DNA from: Metabacillus arenae
GTDB taxonomy: Bacteria > Bacillota > Bacilli > Bacillales > Bacillaceae
Assembly (NCBI RefSeq): GCF_014773385.1
Contig: NZ_JACXAI010000001.1
Span: 1 to 64,000, forward strand
Direction of reading: 5' to 3'
DNA: 64,000 nucleotides
Both the position numbers and the translations under genes were made by a program. The notes under the pieces are model-generated. The model saw only the letters and a program-made list of their open reading frames with translations. It made no database searches and was not told the origin of the DNA. Shown one piece after another: positions 50,395 through 59,762 of the stretch (position 1 is the stretch's first letter; each line of letters starts with the position of its first letter).

Positions 50395-50998
50395 TAGGCT
50401 TGATTTCACCTCTTTTTAAAAATTGCATTCGGATTGTAATAGCAAATACTAAATCTATCATAAAATGGGAAAATACCGGAACAAACAGGTTCCCTGTATA
50501 ACTATAAATGATGCCAAGTAAAAAGCTTATCGTTACGACTAATATAAAAAGAAGCCATTTTGATAAGTATCGTAAATGTAAAACAGCAAAAAGAAAACTT
50601 GCTACCCAAATGCCAAAATTCGTTTGAATGATTCCTCTAAATAATATCTCTTCAGAGAAAGAAATGAGTAACGTAAGGAAAATGATGTGAGGGATCGACC
50701 GATTTTTAAAAATCTTTTCATTAATCCCGCCATCATCAATCCAACTCTTTGGTGCTACTTTCATTATAAAAAAATCTAAGAAAATAACAACCAGAGCCAA
50801 GCCCCCGCCAATGACAAAAATTGATCGATCATTTAACGACCATAATTGCAGGAATTCTGCTGGTTGGTCAAATAAAAAAAAGACCAAAATACTGGAGATA
50901 ATTAATAACAGTAGTTGTGTAAAGTATAACTGCTGCACAATTTGCTTATCAGTTAGAAGATGTATTAGTTCGGATTGTTTTTTAAACAAGAATATCAC
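50387..50998 (-). CDS. ypbD: CPBP-family intramembrane metalloprotease YpbD
   Basis: 203 residues, about six or more membrane segments. CPBP/Abi motifs are present: SFSEEILFRGIIQ (EE..R) near residue 115, LFAVLHL near 138 and FSHFMIDLVFAI near 180. The start is a GTG in a GTGA overlap with the recS stop. Such proteases process prenylated or membrane substrates; the target is unknown. Confidence 0.85.
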   Translation of the reverse strand: MIFLFKKQSELIHLLTDKQIVQQLYFTQLLLLIISSILVFFLFDQPAEFLQLWSLNDRSIFVIGGGLALVVIFLDFFIMKVAPKSWIDDGGINEKIFKNRSIPHIIFLTLLISFSEEILFRGIIQTNFGIWVASFLFAVLHLRYLSKWLLFILVVTISFLLGIIYSYTGNLFVPVFSHFMIDLVFAITIRMQFLKRGEIKPNE

Positions 50999-52461
50999 TC
51001 ACTTTGATGAAAAATCTTTTTTAATTCTTCCTTCCATTCCAGCTCTATTTCACTATGGAAATTTTCCTTTCTATAAAATTGACGATAATCCAGTCCACAT
51101 TGATCACAGCAATCTTGCACGCCCGAAACATTTGAATTTTCATCAAAATAAGAAACTATTCCTTTTCTCCTGCAACTGTTAGATTGGGTCCAATCAAGTA
51201 TTGAGGATAACTTCTGATATTTAATCTGCAGTCTTTTCTCTATGTGATTCCTTACATAACGAAATGCTTCAGTCTCACTTCCTTCAACTGAGCCGAATTG
51301 ACCTAGCAGATGAAGTACAAATCTAGCCTGTGTTTCCGTTAAACTACTTAATAAGACTTCCTCTCGCTCTTTTCCTAGAGAAATGGTCTTGATTGCCTGC
51401 TCTAATACCGTGAAGTCTGGAATCTCCGCTTCAATTAAGTTTCTTGGTATCTCTTGATCTCCTTGGCTAATCAGCAAAACCGCAACACTTGCCAAACCAT
51501 CTCTACCCGCACGGCCGATTTCTTGCAAATAGGCCTCGATTTGAGAGGGAATATGGAAGTGAATGATATATCGAACATTCTGTTTATTAATCCCCATTCC
51601 AAAGGCTGTAGTACAGCAAATAATCTCAAGCTGATCTTGAATAAATTGATTTTGAGTAAGAATTCTTTGCTCTTGATCTAGGCCTGCATGATAATAGGCA
51701 ACCTTTTGATGCCCTTTTTCTTTCAGAAACCTAGATATTTTTTCTGTCCATGTACGGCTTGAACAATAGACAATCCCGGGACCTTGAAAAAGGGAAACAA
51801 GCTCATTCACTCTTTTTAGTTTAGCCTCTACTGTTGAAAGTCTTTCCAGTGAAATGGAGATGTTTGGTCTGTCAACAGAAAGAATATGTTTCTCACAATC
51901 TTCCAGTTTAAGAGTATCCTTTATATCTTTTACTATTTCTTTCGTTGCAGTAGCTGTTAATGCAAGACATACTGGAGAATTTAAAGCTTTTCTAATTTCC
52001 CCCAGCTTCGAATAATCAGGGCGGAAGTCATGACCCCATTGCGAAATACAATGTGCTTCATCTACAACAAACAAATCGATAGTCAGCTGTTTGAGAAGGG
52101 ATATGAGATAGTCTGATTGTAAGATTTCTGGGGAAACAAAAAGAAATTTATATTGATCGATCTTTCTCAAAATTTGTTTTCGTTCCTGGTAGCTAAGTAA
52201 ACTATTTATCGCTGCTACACTCTTCTCCCCATTTTGTTTCATCTGCTGAACTTGATCCTGCATTAGTGATAATAATGGGGACACAATTAGCACAGTTCCA
52301 TTCATAAAATATCCAGGAAGCTGGTAACATAAGGATTTACCTGTGCCTGTTGGAAGCATAGCGATGACATTTTTATTTGCTATCACATCCTCGATTATCT
52401 CTTTTTGCTTCGGTCGAAATGTAGAATAGCCAAAACGTTTATGTAGTACGGTCTCAAGCAA
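50995..52461 (-). CDS. recS: ATP-dependent DNA helicase, RecQ family (RecS)
   Basis: 488 residues, short for RecQ and lacking the HRDC domain, like B. subtilis RecS (YpbC). Helicase motifs are MLPTGTGKSLCYQLPGYF (I), FVVDEAHCISQWGHDFRPDY (II), ALTATAT (III), STAFGMGI-type CTTAFGMGINKQNVR and QEIGRAGRDGLASVA (VI). A cysteine cluster (DCCDQCGL) marks the zinc-binding part. The start is a TTG behind GGAGGTG. Confidence 0.93.
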   Translation of the reverse strand: MLETVLHKRFGYSTFRPKQKEIIEDVIANKNVIAMLPTGTGKSLCYQLPGYFMNGTVLIVSPLLSLMQDQVQQMKQNGEKSVAAINSLLSYQERKQILRKIDQYKFLFVSPEILQSDYLISLLKQLTIDLFVVDEAHCISQWGHDFRPDYSKLGEIRKALNSPVCLALTATATKEIVKDIKDTLKLEDCEKHILSVDRPNISISLERLSTVEAKLKRVNELVSLFQGPGIVYCSSRTWTEKISRFLKEKGHQKVAYYHAGLDQEQRILTQNQFIQDQLEIICCTTAFGMGINKQNVRYIIHFHIPSQIEAYLQEIGRAGRDGLASVAVLLISQGDQEIPRNLIEAEIPDFTVLEQAIKTISLGKEREEVLLSSLTETQARFVLHLLGQFGSVEGSETEAFRYVRNHIEKRLQIKYQKLSSILDWTQSNSCRRKGIVSYFDENSNVSGVQDCCDQCGLDYRQFYRKENFHSEIELEWKEELKKIFHQSE

Positions 52462-52468
52462 ATGTGTT

Positions 52469-53521
52469 TCACCTCCAGGCTTTCGCTATTGCAAGGCGAA
52501 TTTGAAAATAGCTGAACTTATTATCCAAACTGTCTCTTAATCGTTTTAATTGAAATGTGTTTAACTCTTTTGCTCTTTGAACAATTTCATCTATTTCACT
52601 CTCTGTCAAATAGCCTTGCAAAGAGAATTTATCATCATATAAAGCGATTTCGACTATATGGTCTTCAATTGTACTTTCCTTAAGCTTTCTCAATACAGCA
52701 GCGTCTTTTATAGAATATCCCTCTTTAAGCAGCCGTCTTGTTTCTTCGGTTGAAAACGTCAGACGATTCTGCCGCTTTATCTCGGGCAATAGTGACAGAA
52801 AAATTGGCTTTTTGCTGCCTATTGTCTTTTTTAGAAGAAAATGAATGACATTCCAAAAAAGTAATTGAGTATAAACAATATCCTTTCCAATTCTCTCTGC
52901 TATTTGATCGAATGTAAATCCTACACGGTCATTTGAGCTGATGTGCCATACAAATACTTGACATTCAATATTTGACAGTTGATCCAATGCAGCACTTAAT
53001 TCGGAATATATGCCATTTGCCAGTTCAGTTATTTTCATTTTTTTCTGAGTCTTTAAATAAACTTTAACCCAAGCTAGCAATTGTTCATCTCTCGTAATAG
53101 GGATATAGTTCTTATTATTACTTAACAAATGTGAGAGCACTTGCGTGAGAATAGAAAATCTCCCCCAAAAAACCCTGCCTAAATCTCCATATAATTGGCC
53201 ATTTAAATGGATAGGGATTGGATGAGTAATCAAAGCAGCTGTTAAAAAAGAATGTCCAGTTTCTGTAAGTTCGCTACAGTTTTCATTAACTTTTTCTATG
53301 AGATTCTTCTGTTCTAAACGATTTATACAATTATTCATCTCTTCCCTTGACAGCTTTGGAAAAATAGAAAATAAATGAGATAAATGGAATAGTTGGCGAT
53401 CTTGAATCGTTTGGGAAGATTTTTTTCCTCTTAATAAATGAAAAACAGCTGATGGAGATCTTTCTCCCTCTAACTTTTTAATACTATATAATACAACTAC
53501 ATCAAGATAGTTTTTGGTCAT
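52469..53521 (-). CDS. ypbB: Helix-turn-helix protein YpbB
   Basis: About 350 residues. It contains a C-terminal helix-turn-helix-like region (TRRLLKEGYSIKDAAVLRKL, KESTIEDHIVEI) of the type found at the end of RecQ-like helicases. It lies 7 bases upstream of recS, so it may supply the missing C-terminal function. The ATG at 53521 has an AGGGTGG site. No catalytic motif. Confidence 0.85.
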   Translation of the reverse strand: MTKNYLDVVVLYSIKKLEGERSPSAVFHLLRGKKSSQTIQDRQLFHLSHLFSIFPKLSREEMNNCINRLEQKNLIEKVNENCSELTETGHSFLTAALITHPIPIHLNGQLYGDLGRVFWGRFSILTQVLSHLLSNNKNYIPITRDEQLLAWVKVYLKTQKKMKITELANGIYSELSAALDQLSNIECQVFVWHISSNDRVGFTFDQIAERIGKDIVYTQLLFWNVIHFLLKKTIGSKKPIFLSLLPEIKRQNRLTFSTEETRRLLKEGYSIKDAAVLRKLKESTIEDHIVEIALYDDKFSLQGYLTESEIDEIVQRAKELNTFQLKRLRDSLDNKFSYFQIRLAIAKAWR

Positions 53522-53867
53522 TATACCACCCTGCAATTTTTGACAGCATTCGATTTATACATTCATTTTAACAGATTTGTGAGTATGGGTTTATTAGGAA
53601 CACTTCATTGTTTGTTTTTCTTTAAATCTTCACCAAGACTTTTAGTACAATAAGGAATTACCATTTTAAAATTGGGTTTGTCGTAATTCAGCTTTGGCCC
53701 ACCTGCCTTCGGAGACTCCATCATTCGTGTCAAATTGGTGAACAATTCCAGCAATTTTTACATATTATAAAATGAAATAGCAGGTCATTTTAGATTTAAA
53801 CGATGATGCTGTGGGAAGTTTAATGAAGAGATGGTTTTGTGAGAAGTATTCTCAGCTGAGATAACTA
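53522..53867. other. Gene-free stretch between ypbB and the fer promoter
   Basis: AT-rich. No open frame with a ribosome site, repeat of either family, or clear terminator was seen. Confidence 0.5.
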
Positions 53868-53896
53868 TTGAAAAGTTCCATAAACAGCTTTACAAT
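53868..53896 (+). promoter_or_regulatory. Promoter of the ferredoxin gene
   Basis: TTGAAA (53868-53873), 17 bases, then TACAAT (53891-53896), about 88 bases before the ATG. Confidence 0.7.
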
Positions 53897-53959
53897 AAGA
53901 TTTGAGGGATAGGCTTCAAGGCTCTATTCAAGCTGAAGTAGCCTTTTGTTTAGGTTTGA

Positions 53960-54232
<273 letters not shown>

Positions 54233-54246
54233 TTTTTGTGGAAGAA

Positions 54247-54273
54247 CTCTCTGATCCTCAGAGGGTTTTTTTA
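54247..54273 (+). terminator. Terminator after fer
   Basis: CTCTCTGA / TCAGAGGG stem, TCC loop, then seven Ts. Confidence 0.85.
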
Positions 54274-54277
54274 TTGT

Positions 54278-54618
54278 GAACGAATAGCGAAAGGAGCCCG
54301 TCTTATCAAGGACATGCACTTGGCGGGCAAGCATGAAGGTTATTCTTTAACTTTCCTTTCAGATTGGCCCTGAGACCTATGGGTCGATGATGACTTGAGC
54401 TGGACCAACAAGGAAAAATCGAAATAGAACAAGCTCATAGAAAAGCGTTTTTTTACTTTCTTCGAAGATTGGCTTGTGCCCTTTTTCTGATATTTGCACC
54501 GTTATGTGGATATTTGCATTCCGTTACTCGATATTTGCACCGTTATAAGGGCTATGCGCTGCAGATAAATAACGATAACTCCCTATAATACATTAACACA
54601 TAAACCAACTTAAACTTC
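54278..54618 (+). repeat. Family-1 repeat, copy O (composite)
   Basis: GAACGAATAGCGAAAGG, GAAGGTTATTCTTTAACTTTC, GATTGGCCCTGAGACCTATG and TTGAGCTGGACCAAC form one copy. A second partial copy (GAAAAGCGTTTTTTTACTTT, GATTGGCTTGTGCCC, GGGCTATGCGCTGCAGATAA, tail TACATTAACACATAAACC) follows. The second is interrupted by the 20-base tandem repeat at 54489-54549. Confidence 0.75.
54489..54549 (+). repeat. Three tandem GATATTTGCA units
   Basis: Units start at 54489, 54509 and 54530 and are 20, 21 and 20 bases long. The first and third share GATATTTGCACCGTTAT; the middle one reads GATATTTGCATTCCGTTACTC. They sit inside a family-1 remnant. Confidence 0.85.
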
Positions 54619-54624
54619 ACCTAT

Positions 54625-54660
54625 AAAAAAATTAAGGTTAACCTGTAAAAGGTCAACCTT
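54625..54660 (-). terminator. Terminator after ribU
   Basis: AAGGTTGACCT / AGGTTAACCTT stem (one mismatch) followed by AATTTTTTTAT on the minus strand. Confidence 0.8.
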
Positions 54661-54665
54661 CTCTG

Positions 54666-55247
54666 TTATGCACTCTGGTATTTTAATTGGTTGAATAACC
54701 ATACTTTTAATTTCATGAATATAGCCACAAATACAAATGATACGATTATTCCTTTTATAAAATTAAACGGAAGTATTCCGGATACAATCAATTGTTTTGT
54801 TTCAGGTCCTGACAATGCAGGCGAGTTTAGGAAAATCGTGTAAGCAGGGAGAATCACATAGTAATTTAATATGCTCATAATGATTGCCATAATGACTGTA
54901 CCAAAAATTAATCCGATAACGATACCTTTTGTATTATTTAATTTTCTAAACATGTAAGACACTGGTAAAATAAATAACGTCCCAGCAACAAAATTTGCCA
55001 GTTGACCAACAGGCATTCCAGTTGCACTACCCTGTATCAAATAGTGAAGGATGTTTTTAATAGCCTCAACGATAATTCCAGCAATCGGTCCGAACACAAT
55101 TGCCGCTACTATGGCCGGAACCTCACTAAAATCAATTTGCAAAAATGGCGGAAACCCTGGAAAAGGAAAATCAAGCATCATTAATAAATAGGCTATACTG
55201 CTTAACATCCCCACTGCTAACTGTTTAGTCAGCTTACTCTTTTTCAT
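54666..55247 (-). CDS. ribU: Riboflavin transporter RibU (ECF S component)
   Basis: 193 residues, six membrane segments. It is the substrate-binding subunit that works with a shared EcfA-A'-T module. Family text: QIDFSEVPAIVAAIVFGPIAG, GSATGMPVGQLANFVAGTLF. An FMN riboswitch with terminator lies upstream, which confirms a flavin role. Called ypaA/fmnP in B. subtilis. Confidence 0.95.
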   Translation of the reverse strand: MKKSKLTKQLAVGMLSSIAYLLMMLDFPFPGFPPFLQIDFSEVPAIVAAIVFGPIAGIIVEAIKNILHYLIQGSATGMPVGQLANFVAGTLFILPVSYMFRKLNNTKGIVIGLIFGTVIMAIIMSILNYYVILPAYTIFLNSPALSGPETKQLIVSGILPFNFIKGIIVSFVFVAIFMKLKVWLFNQLKYQSA

Positions 55248-55334
55248 TCTTCCTCTCTCCTTCTTGATCCATCTGCAAAAAGAGGAAAGGTTCTATTACC
55301 CTGCAACAAAAGAGGAAAAAAGCTTCTCTTTCAT

Positions 55335-55367
55335 TAAAAAACCCTCTACTTTTTTATAGCAGAGGGA
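55335..55367 (-). terminator. Riboswitch-controlled terminator before ribU
   Basis: CCCTCT / AGAGGG stem with a TTTTTT run on the minus strand, between the FMN aptamer and ribU. FMN binding should favour it. Confidence 0.8.
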
Positions 55368-55419
55368 GAAATTTGCAGGTTAAATAAACGTTTAAATGAT
55401 TAATTTTCAAACGCAGAAC

Positions 55420-55558
55420 CTCCATCTTCTCCCATCCAGACTTTACTGTCGGCTCTGGAATCACACCAGATCCTGCCAAAAATTACAGGCTCGCGGGCTT
55501 AGAACAATAAGTGCATGCTCATCACCGCCGGTCGGGAATTTCACCCTGCCCCGAAGAT
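55420..55558 (-). promoter_or_regulatory. FMN riboswitch (RFN element)
   Basis: On the minus strand the conserved parts appear in order: ATCTTCGGGGCAGGGTGAAA, TTCCCGACCGGCGGT, GAGCC, GGCAGGATCTGGTGTGATTC, CAGAGCCGACAGT and GTCTGGATGGGAGAAGAT. It senses flavin mononucleotide and controls riboflavin uptake by premature termination. Confidence 0.96.
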
Positions 55559-55706
55559 AGATCGATATTTAGTTTAATTTCATGATAATTATAGCTGAAA
55601 TTCTTTTTTTTGTATAGAAAAAGACATCGATCTGAAAGTTTTGCTATTATTATTGATATATACGTAAAAACTGCAATACTTTCATCCTTTACCGCTTTAA
55701 ACAGCA

Positions 55707-55735
55707 TTGACACAGTAATTTTAATGTGTTAAATT
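55707..55735 (+). promoter_or_regulatory. Promoter of serA
   Basis: TTGACA (55707-55712), 17 bases, TAAATT (55730-55735), about 36 bases before the ATG. Confidence 0.75.
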
Positions 55736-55771
55736 ATCAAATATTTAAGTCCAATCTAGGGGGGAAATGGA

Positions 55772-57346
55772 ATGTTCAGGATACTGGTTTCAGATAAAAT
55801 GAGCGGTGATGGCTTAAAGCCTTTACTTGATGCAGAAAACGTAGAAATTGTTCAACAAAATGTGGCAGATGTAGAAGAGCAGCTACATACATTTGATGCT
55901 CTTTTAGTGCGAAGTGCAACAAAGGTTACTGAAGAACTGCTTTCAAAAATGAGTCAATTAAAGATTGTTGGCCGCGCAGGAGTTGGGGTCGATAATATTG
56001 ACATCGAAGCGGCAACAAAACATGGTGTTGTCGTAATTAATGCTCCTAATGGTAACACCATTTCAACAGCAGAACACACTTTTGCGATGATGGCTTCATT
56101 AGTTCGTCATATTCCTCAAGCAAATATATCTGTTAAATCAAGAGAATGGAACCGTTCGGCATTTGTCGGTACAGAGCTTTACGGAAAATCTTTAGGTATT
56201 GTAGGCTTTGGCCGAATTGGCACAGAGATTGCTAATAGAGCCCGTGCCTTTGGCATGGACGTTTTAGTATTTGATCCCTTTCTAACAAAAGAACGTGCAA
56301 TTAAAATGGGTGTTACTGTTTGTACTCTTGATGAACTATTACAAACTGCTGATATTATTACCGTTCATACCCCATTAACGAAAGAGACAAAAGGTATTTT
56401 AAACAAGGAAACAATTGCTAAAACGAAAAAAGGAATTTATTTATTGAATTGTGCGCGAGGCGGCATAATTGATGAAGAAGGACTCATTTATCATTTAGAA
56501 AATGGTCATATTGCAGGAGTTGCCCTTGATGTTTTTGAGGTTGAACCTCCTCAATCTTCTAAGCTTTTAGATTTTGAACAAGTCATTACAACTCCACATC
56601 TAGGTGCTTCAACAAAAGAGGCTCAGCTAAATGTAGCAGCACAAGTATCTGAAGAAGTTTTATTATTTTTAGATGGAAATCCAGTTACATCTTCTATCAA
56701 CTTGCCAACCCTATCTAAAGAAGTTTATGAAAAAATCCAACCATTTCATCTTCTAGCAAAACAAATGGGGAATATTGTTTCCCAATGTATGAAAGAGCCG
56801 GTCCATGACATTTCAATAGACTTCGAAGGCAGTGTAACAGATCTTGAAACTTCTTATATTACGAAAAGCTTAATCACTGGTTTCTTACGTCCACGTGTAG
56901 ATTCAACAGTCAATGAAGTCAACGCAGGAATTATTGCACAGGAGAGAGGAATTAGTTTCGGCGAGAAATATATCCCTAATAACTCAGGTTACGAAAACTG
57001 TATTACTGTAAAAGTAAGCGGAGACCATTCGGCTTTTGAAATTAAAGGCACCTATGTGCCACATTACGGCCAAAGAATTGTCGCCTTAAACGGCTTCGAT
57101 ATAGATTTTTACCCTGTAGGCCATCTTCTTTATATCCAGCACACTGATAAGCCTGGTGTAATTGGCAGAGTGGGTCAGATCCTTGGAGAGCATGGTCTTA
57201 ACATTGCGACAATGCAAGTGGGTCGTAAGAACAAAGGCGGAGAGGCAATCATGATGTTATCATTTGATAAACAGCTCGAACAAGCCAGCTTAAATGAGTT
57301 AAAAAATATTCAAGACATTGTCTCAATCCATACGATTGAATTATAA
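55772..57346 (+). CDS. serA: D-3-phosphoglycerate dehydrogenase
   Basis: First step of serine synthesis. 524 residues, the long form. Catalytic and NAD-binding domain: GRAGVGVDNIDIEAATKHGV, IVGFGRIGTEIANRARAFGM, LNCARGGIIDEEGL and TPHLGASTKEAQ. Then the intervening domain and a C-terminal ACT domain (TDKPGVIGRVGQILGEHGLN) that binds serine for feedback. GGGGGG precedes the ATG. A single-gene transcript with promoter and terminator. Confidence 0.97.
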   Translation: MFRILVSDKMSGDGLKPLLDAENVEIVQQNVADVEEQLHTFDALLVRSATKVTEELLSKMSQLKIVGRAGVGVDNIDIEAATKHGVVVINAPNGNTISTAEHTFAMMASLVRHIPQANISVKSREWNRSAFVGTELYGKSLGIVGFGRIGTEIANRARAFGMDVLVFDPFLTKERAIKMGVTVCTLDELLQTADIITVHTPLTKETKGILNKETIAKTKKGIYLLNCARGGIIDEEGLIYHLENGHIAGVALDVFEVEPPQSSKLLDFEQVITTPHLGASTKEAQLNVAAQVSEEVLLFLDGNPVTSSINLPTLSKEVYEKIQPFHLLAKQMGNIVSQCMKEPVHDISIDFEGSVTDLETSYITKSLITGFLRPRVDSTVNEVNAGIIAQERGISFGEKYIPNNSGYENCITVKVSGDHSAFEIKGTYVPHYGQRIVALNGFDIDFYPVGHLLYIQHTDKPGVIGRVGQILGEHGLNIATMQVGRKNKGGEAIMMLSFDKQLEQASLNELKNIQDIVSIHTIEL

Positions 57347-57365
57347 AATATAATCTGAGTGATGA

Positions 57366-57401
57366 AGAACTGCCTTTAAATAATTTGGCAGTTCTTTTTT
57401 T
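57366..57401 (+). terminator. Terminator after serA
   Basis: AGAACTGCC / GGCAGTTCT stem followed by seven Ts. Confidence 0.88.
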
Positions 57402-57477
57402 ATTCAGATAGGTCCATCAGCGGCCGTGCGGGTTGAACAAAAACTGCAATCAATCTATATTAACATTGGAAAGAAAT

Positions 57478-57505
57478 TTGACAGCTATAAAAAAGGATTT
57501 AAATT
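57478..57505 (+). promoter_or_regulatory. Promoter of the cat relic
   Basis: TTGACA (57478-57483), 16 bases, TAAATT (57500-57505), about 18 bases before the leader-peptide ATG. Confidence 0.65.
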
Positions 57506-57522
57506 AATTATCAGGTAAGGTT

Positions 57523-57573
57523 ATGGTAAGGACATACAAGGAGCCTCCTAAAATTAAACAATCACAATTTTAG
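57523..57573 (+). CDS. cat leader peptide (16 codons)
   Basis: Encodes [16 protein letters not shown], very like the MVKTDK start of the Bacillus cat-86 leader, in which ribosomes stall at the sixth codon when chloramphenicol is present. Its stop lies within the inverted repeat that hides the cat ribosome site. The leader is intact although the cat gene is not. Confidence 0.75.
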   Translation: MVRTYKEPPKIKQSQF

Positions 57574-57579
57574 GAGGCT
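57542..57579 (+). promoter_or_regulatory. Translational attenuator of the cat relic
   Basis: A perfect 14-bp inverted repeat (AGCCTCCTAAAATT / AATTTTAGGAGGCT) with a 10-base loop. The right arm contains AGGAGG, the ribosome site of the cat start at 57585. Stalling in the leader would open the stem, the known cat/erm mechanism. Confidence 0.85.
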
Positions 57580-57584
57580 ATAAA

Positions 57585-57786
57585 ATGAAATTTCATTTAA
57601 TTGATATAGATAAATGGAAAAGAAAACCTTATTTTGAACATTATCTAAACCAAGTTACTTGTACTTTTAGTATAACAGCCACTATCGATATTACAGCATG
57701 ATTAAAGACAATCCGTGAATCAAGATGGATCCTGCTTTTATCTATACAGTTACAAAGACAGTCTATTCATATGCTTTTCGTTTTTA
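57585..57786 (+). pseudogene. cat: Truncated chloramphenicol acetyltransferase gene
   Basis: The first 37 codons read [20 protein letters not shown] and [17 protein letters not shown], a classic type A chloramphenicol acetyltransferase N-terminus. A TGA follows. After a frame change the text KMDPAFIYTVTKTVYSYAFRFY continues the family for about 20 residues, then the gene ends at the hisJ-like gene. The catalytic histidine region is absent, so it gives no resistance. Confidence 0.85.
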
Positions 57787-57792
57787 CCTGGT

Positions 57793-58605
57793 TCACCCAA
57801 GGGGTACTTCTATTCTTTCCCCTTTTTCAAATGTCATTAGCGATGTATAACCAATTCGTTTTGCGAAAGCGACTGCTTGGTCATAATCTGCTCCTACATC
57901 ATTTGGCTGATGAGCATCTGAGGAAAGGACAATTGGAATGTTTTTATCAAAACACATTTGCAATAGCCTTTCATCTGGGTACAGCTCTCCGACAGGCTTT
58001 CTAAGACCTGCGGTACTGATTTCAACAGCTGTTTTACTATTGGATAATGCAGTTGTTGCCCGATCATATTCGTTAAGTAAAAACTCTTCATCAGTTGGTA
58101 CATATTTGAATATTTTCACAAGGTCCAAATGGCCGACTATATCAAATAAATTGGATTCAGCTAATGTGACTACTTGATCAAAATATTTTTTGTAAACATC
58201 ATGTAAGTCTCTTTTTTCCCACTCTTGTATGTATTCTTTTAAATCAATACCAAAATCATCAACCCAATGGATGGATCCTATGACATAATCAAAATCATAC
58301 TGGCTGATAAATGCTTCCATTTCCTTATGTTTACCAGGCGTGTAATCCATTTCAATCGACATTTTTACATCAATATCTTGATCCCATGCTTGGTGAAAGA
58401 GTGCTACATAATCAGCCATGTCATAAAACCTTCTTTCATCAACCCATGGATTACTCAATATGTTTTTTGTTTGATAGAAATGGTAAGCATGCTCTGAGAT
58501 TCCAAAATGCTGAATCCCTTTTTTCTTTGCTTCATTAGTAAATAATTTCAAATAGTCTAAAGTAAGTGTACCTCTTTCAAGATGGTTATGATAATCAGTT
58601 AACAT
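57793..58605 (-). CDS. PHP-domain histidinol-phosphatase-like protein
   Basis: 270 residues. The metal-binding PHP motifs are TDYHNHLERGTL at the start, GISEHAYHF, GSIHWVDD, DIVGHLDLVKIF and LSSDAHQPNDVG. It is closest to HisJ-type histidinol phosphatases. No other his gene is next to it; hisC is 51 kb away in this window. The ATG has a GGGAGGG site. Substrate not certain. Confidence 0.85.
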   Translation of the reverse strand: MLTDYHNHLERGTLTLDYLKLFTNEAKKKGIQHFGISEHAYHFYQTKNILSNPWVDERRFYDMADYVALFHQAWDQDIDVKMSIEMDYTPGKHKEMEAFISQYDFDYVIGSIHWVDDFGIDLKEYIQEWEKRDLHDVYKKYFDQVVTLAESNLFDIVGHLDLVKIFKYVPTDEEFLLNEYDRATTALSNSKTAVEISTAGLRKPVGELYPDERLLQMCFDKNIPIVLSSDAHQPNDVGADYDQAVAFAKRIGYTSLMTFEKGERIEVPLG

Positions 58606-58852
58606 GTTTGTGTCCCTCCCAATTTTTGCTCCATTATACCCTTATAGAGAGCCGGACACAATGATTAATTAAAAGATTAAGAAAAATTTAATCTAAGTTA
58701 TTTTATTAAATTGCTTATTGTTGAACCCTTAAAAAACGCATTAGTGAATTTCCAATTGCCCCTGACTCACCTCACACCTTTCACTCAAGCGATGTCTTAA
58801 CTCTCAAAGTGATTGACATTGTTGGACTTAACACCTGGTATACCAAAAAATC

Positions 58853-59593
58853 TTATTGATAGACGGCCAGCTCCTGTCCAGGAAAAATTAATGTTGAAGT
58901 TAAATCATTCCAATCTTTTAATACAGCAACCTCTATCTTTTGTTCCTGTGAAATATTCCACAATGTATCTCCTTTTTCCACAATAATTGTTTTTACAGCC
59001 TTAGATACTTCTTTATTTGGTTCTTGTTCCTCAATAGTAGATAGATTTGAGTTGTCTTCTTCTTTGATTCTACTGCTTGAAGCAACGCCAGGGGACTCTA
59101 TTTGCTCTGCAGCTACTAGTAAAAAAGGATTAATGGATTCACTTTTTTCGATATTCCATTTCCCTTGGTGAACTTCAAAGTGTAGATGAGTCCCGCGAGA
59201 AACCCCTGTGTTTCCTATGATCCCTAATTTTTCTCCTTTTGACACTTTCTTTCCTTTTTCAGCTAAACGCTTATTTAGATGCGCATAAACAGTCTCAAAG
59301 CCATCTGGATGCTTGACAAATACAACGTGACCATATGTCTTTGAATAATAAGATTTTGTAACAACACCTTCATTTACAGACAAAATGGCAGAGCCTGCTT
59401 CTGCTGCTATATCAATTCCTTTATGGTGTCCCTCACGGCTTCCATATGTATCTGTAATCGTTCCTTTTACTGGGACTTCCCAATTAGCAGGATATCCATT
59501 CTCCTGCCCTTTTGCCATGACTCCGCTAAATATGAAAGTCATACAAAAGATCAACAGGACCACAACCGCAAAATTTTTTATATGATTAATCAT
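58853..59593 (-). CDS. M23 peptidase with C-terminal LysM domain
   Basis: 246 residues. A signal peptide (VVVLLIFCMTFIFSGVMA), then a zinc endopeptidase domain with GSREGHHKGIDIAAEAGSA and RGTHLHFEVHQGKWN giving the HxxxD and HxH ligands. A linker follows, then a LysM domain (VEKGDTLWNISQEQKIEVAV). Exported; it should cleave peptide cross-links in the wall. Target (vegetative or spore) unknown. Confidence 0.88.
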   Translation of the reverse strand: MINHIKNFAVVVLLIFCMTFIFSGVMAKGQENGYPANWEVPVKGTITDTYGSREGHHKGIDIAAEAGSAILSVNEGVVTKSYYSKTYGHVVFVKHPDGFETVYAHLNKRLAEKGKKVSKGEKLGIIGNTGVSRGTHLHFEVHQGKWNIEKSESINPFLLVAAEQIESPGVASSSRIKEEDNSNLSTIEEQEPNKEVSKAVKTIIVEKGDTLWNISQEQKIEVAVLKDWNDLTSTLIFPGQELAVYQ

Positions 59594-59724
59594 TGTTTTC
59601 CCCCTATTAATTAATTCATTTTTAAATAAACCTGAAGAAACAGACGGGATTATCCTATGTATGCTTGTCTACAAAAATACCAATTGTATTATTGTGCTAA
59701 TATATCCATTTTATACATTGGTAA

Positions 59725-59757
59725 ATAAAAAAAGAAAAACCCATAGGTAAGGGTTTC
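59725..59757 (-). terminator. Terminator after rsiX
   Basis: AAACCC / GGGTTT stem with a T-rich run on the minus strand, next to the rsiX stop. Confidence 0.8.
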
Positions 59758-59762
59758 TCCAA

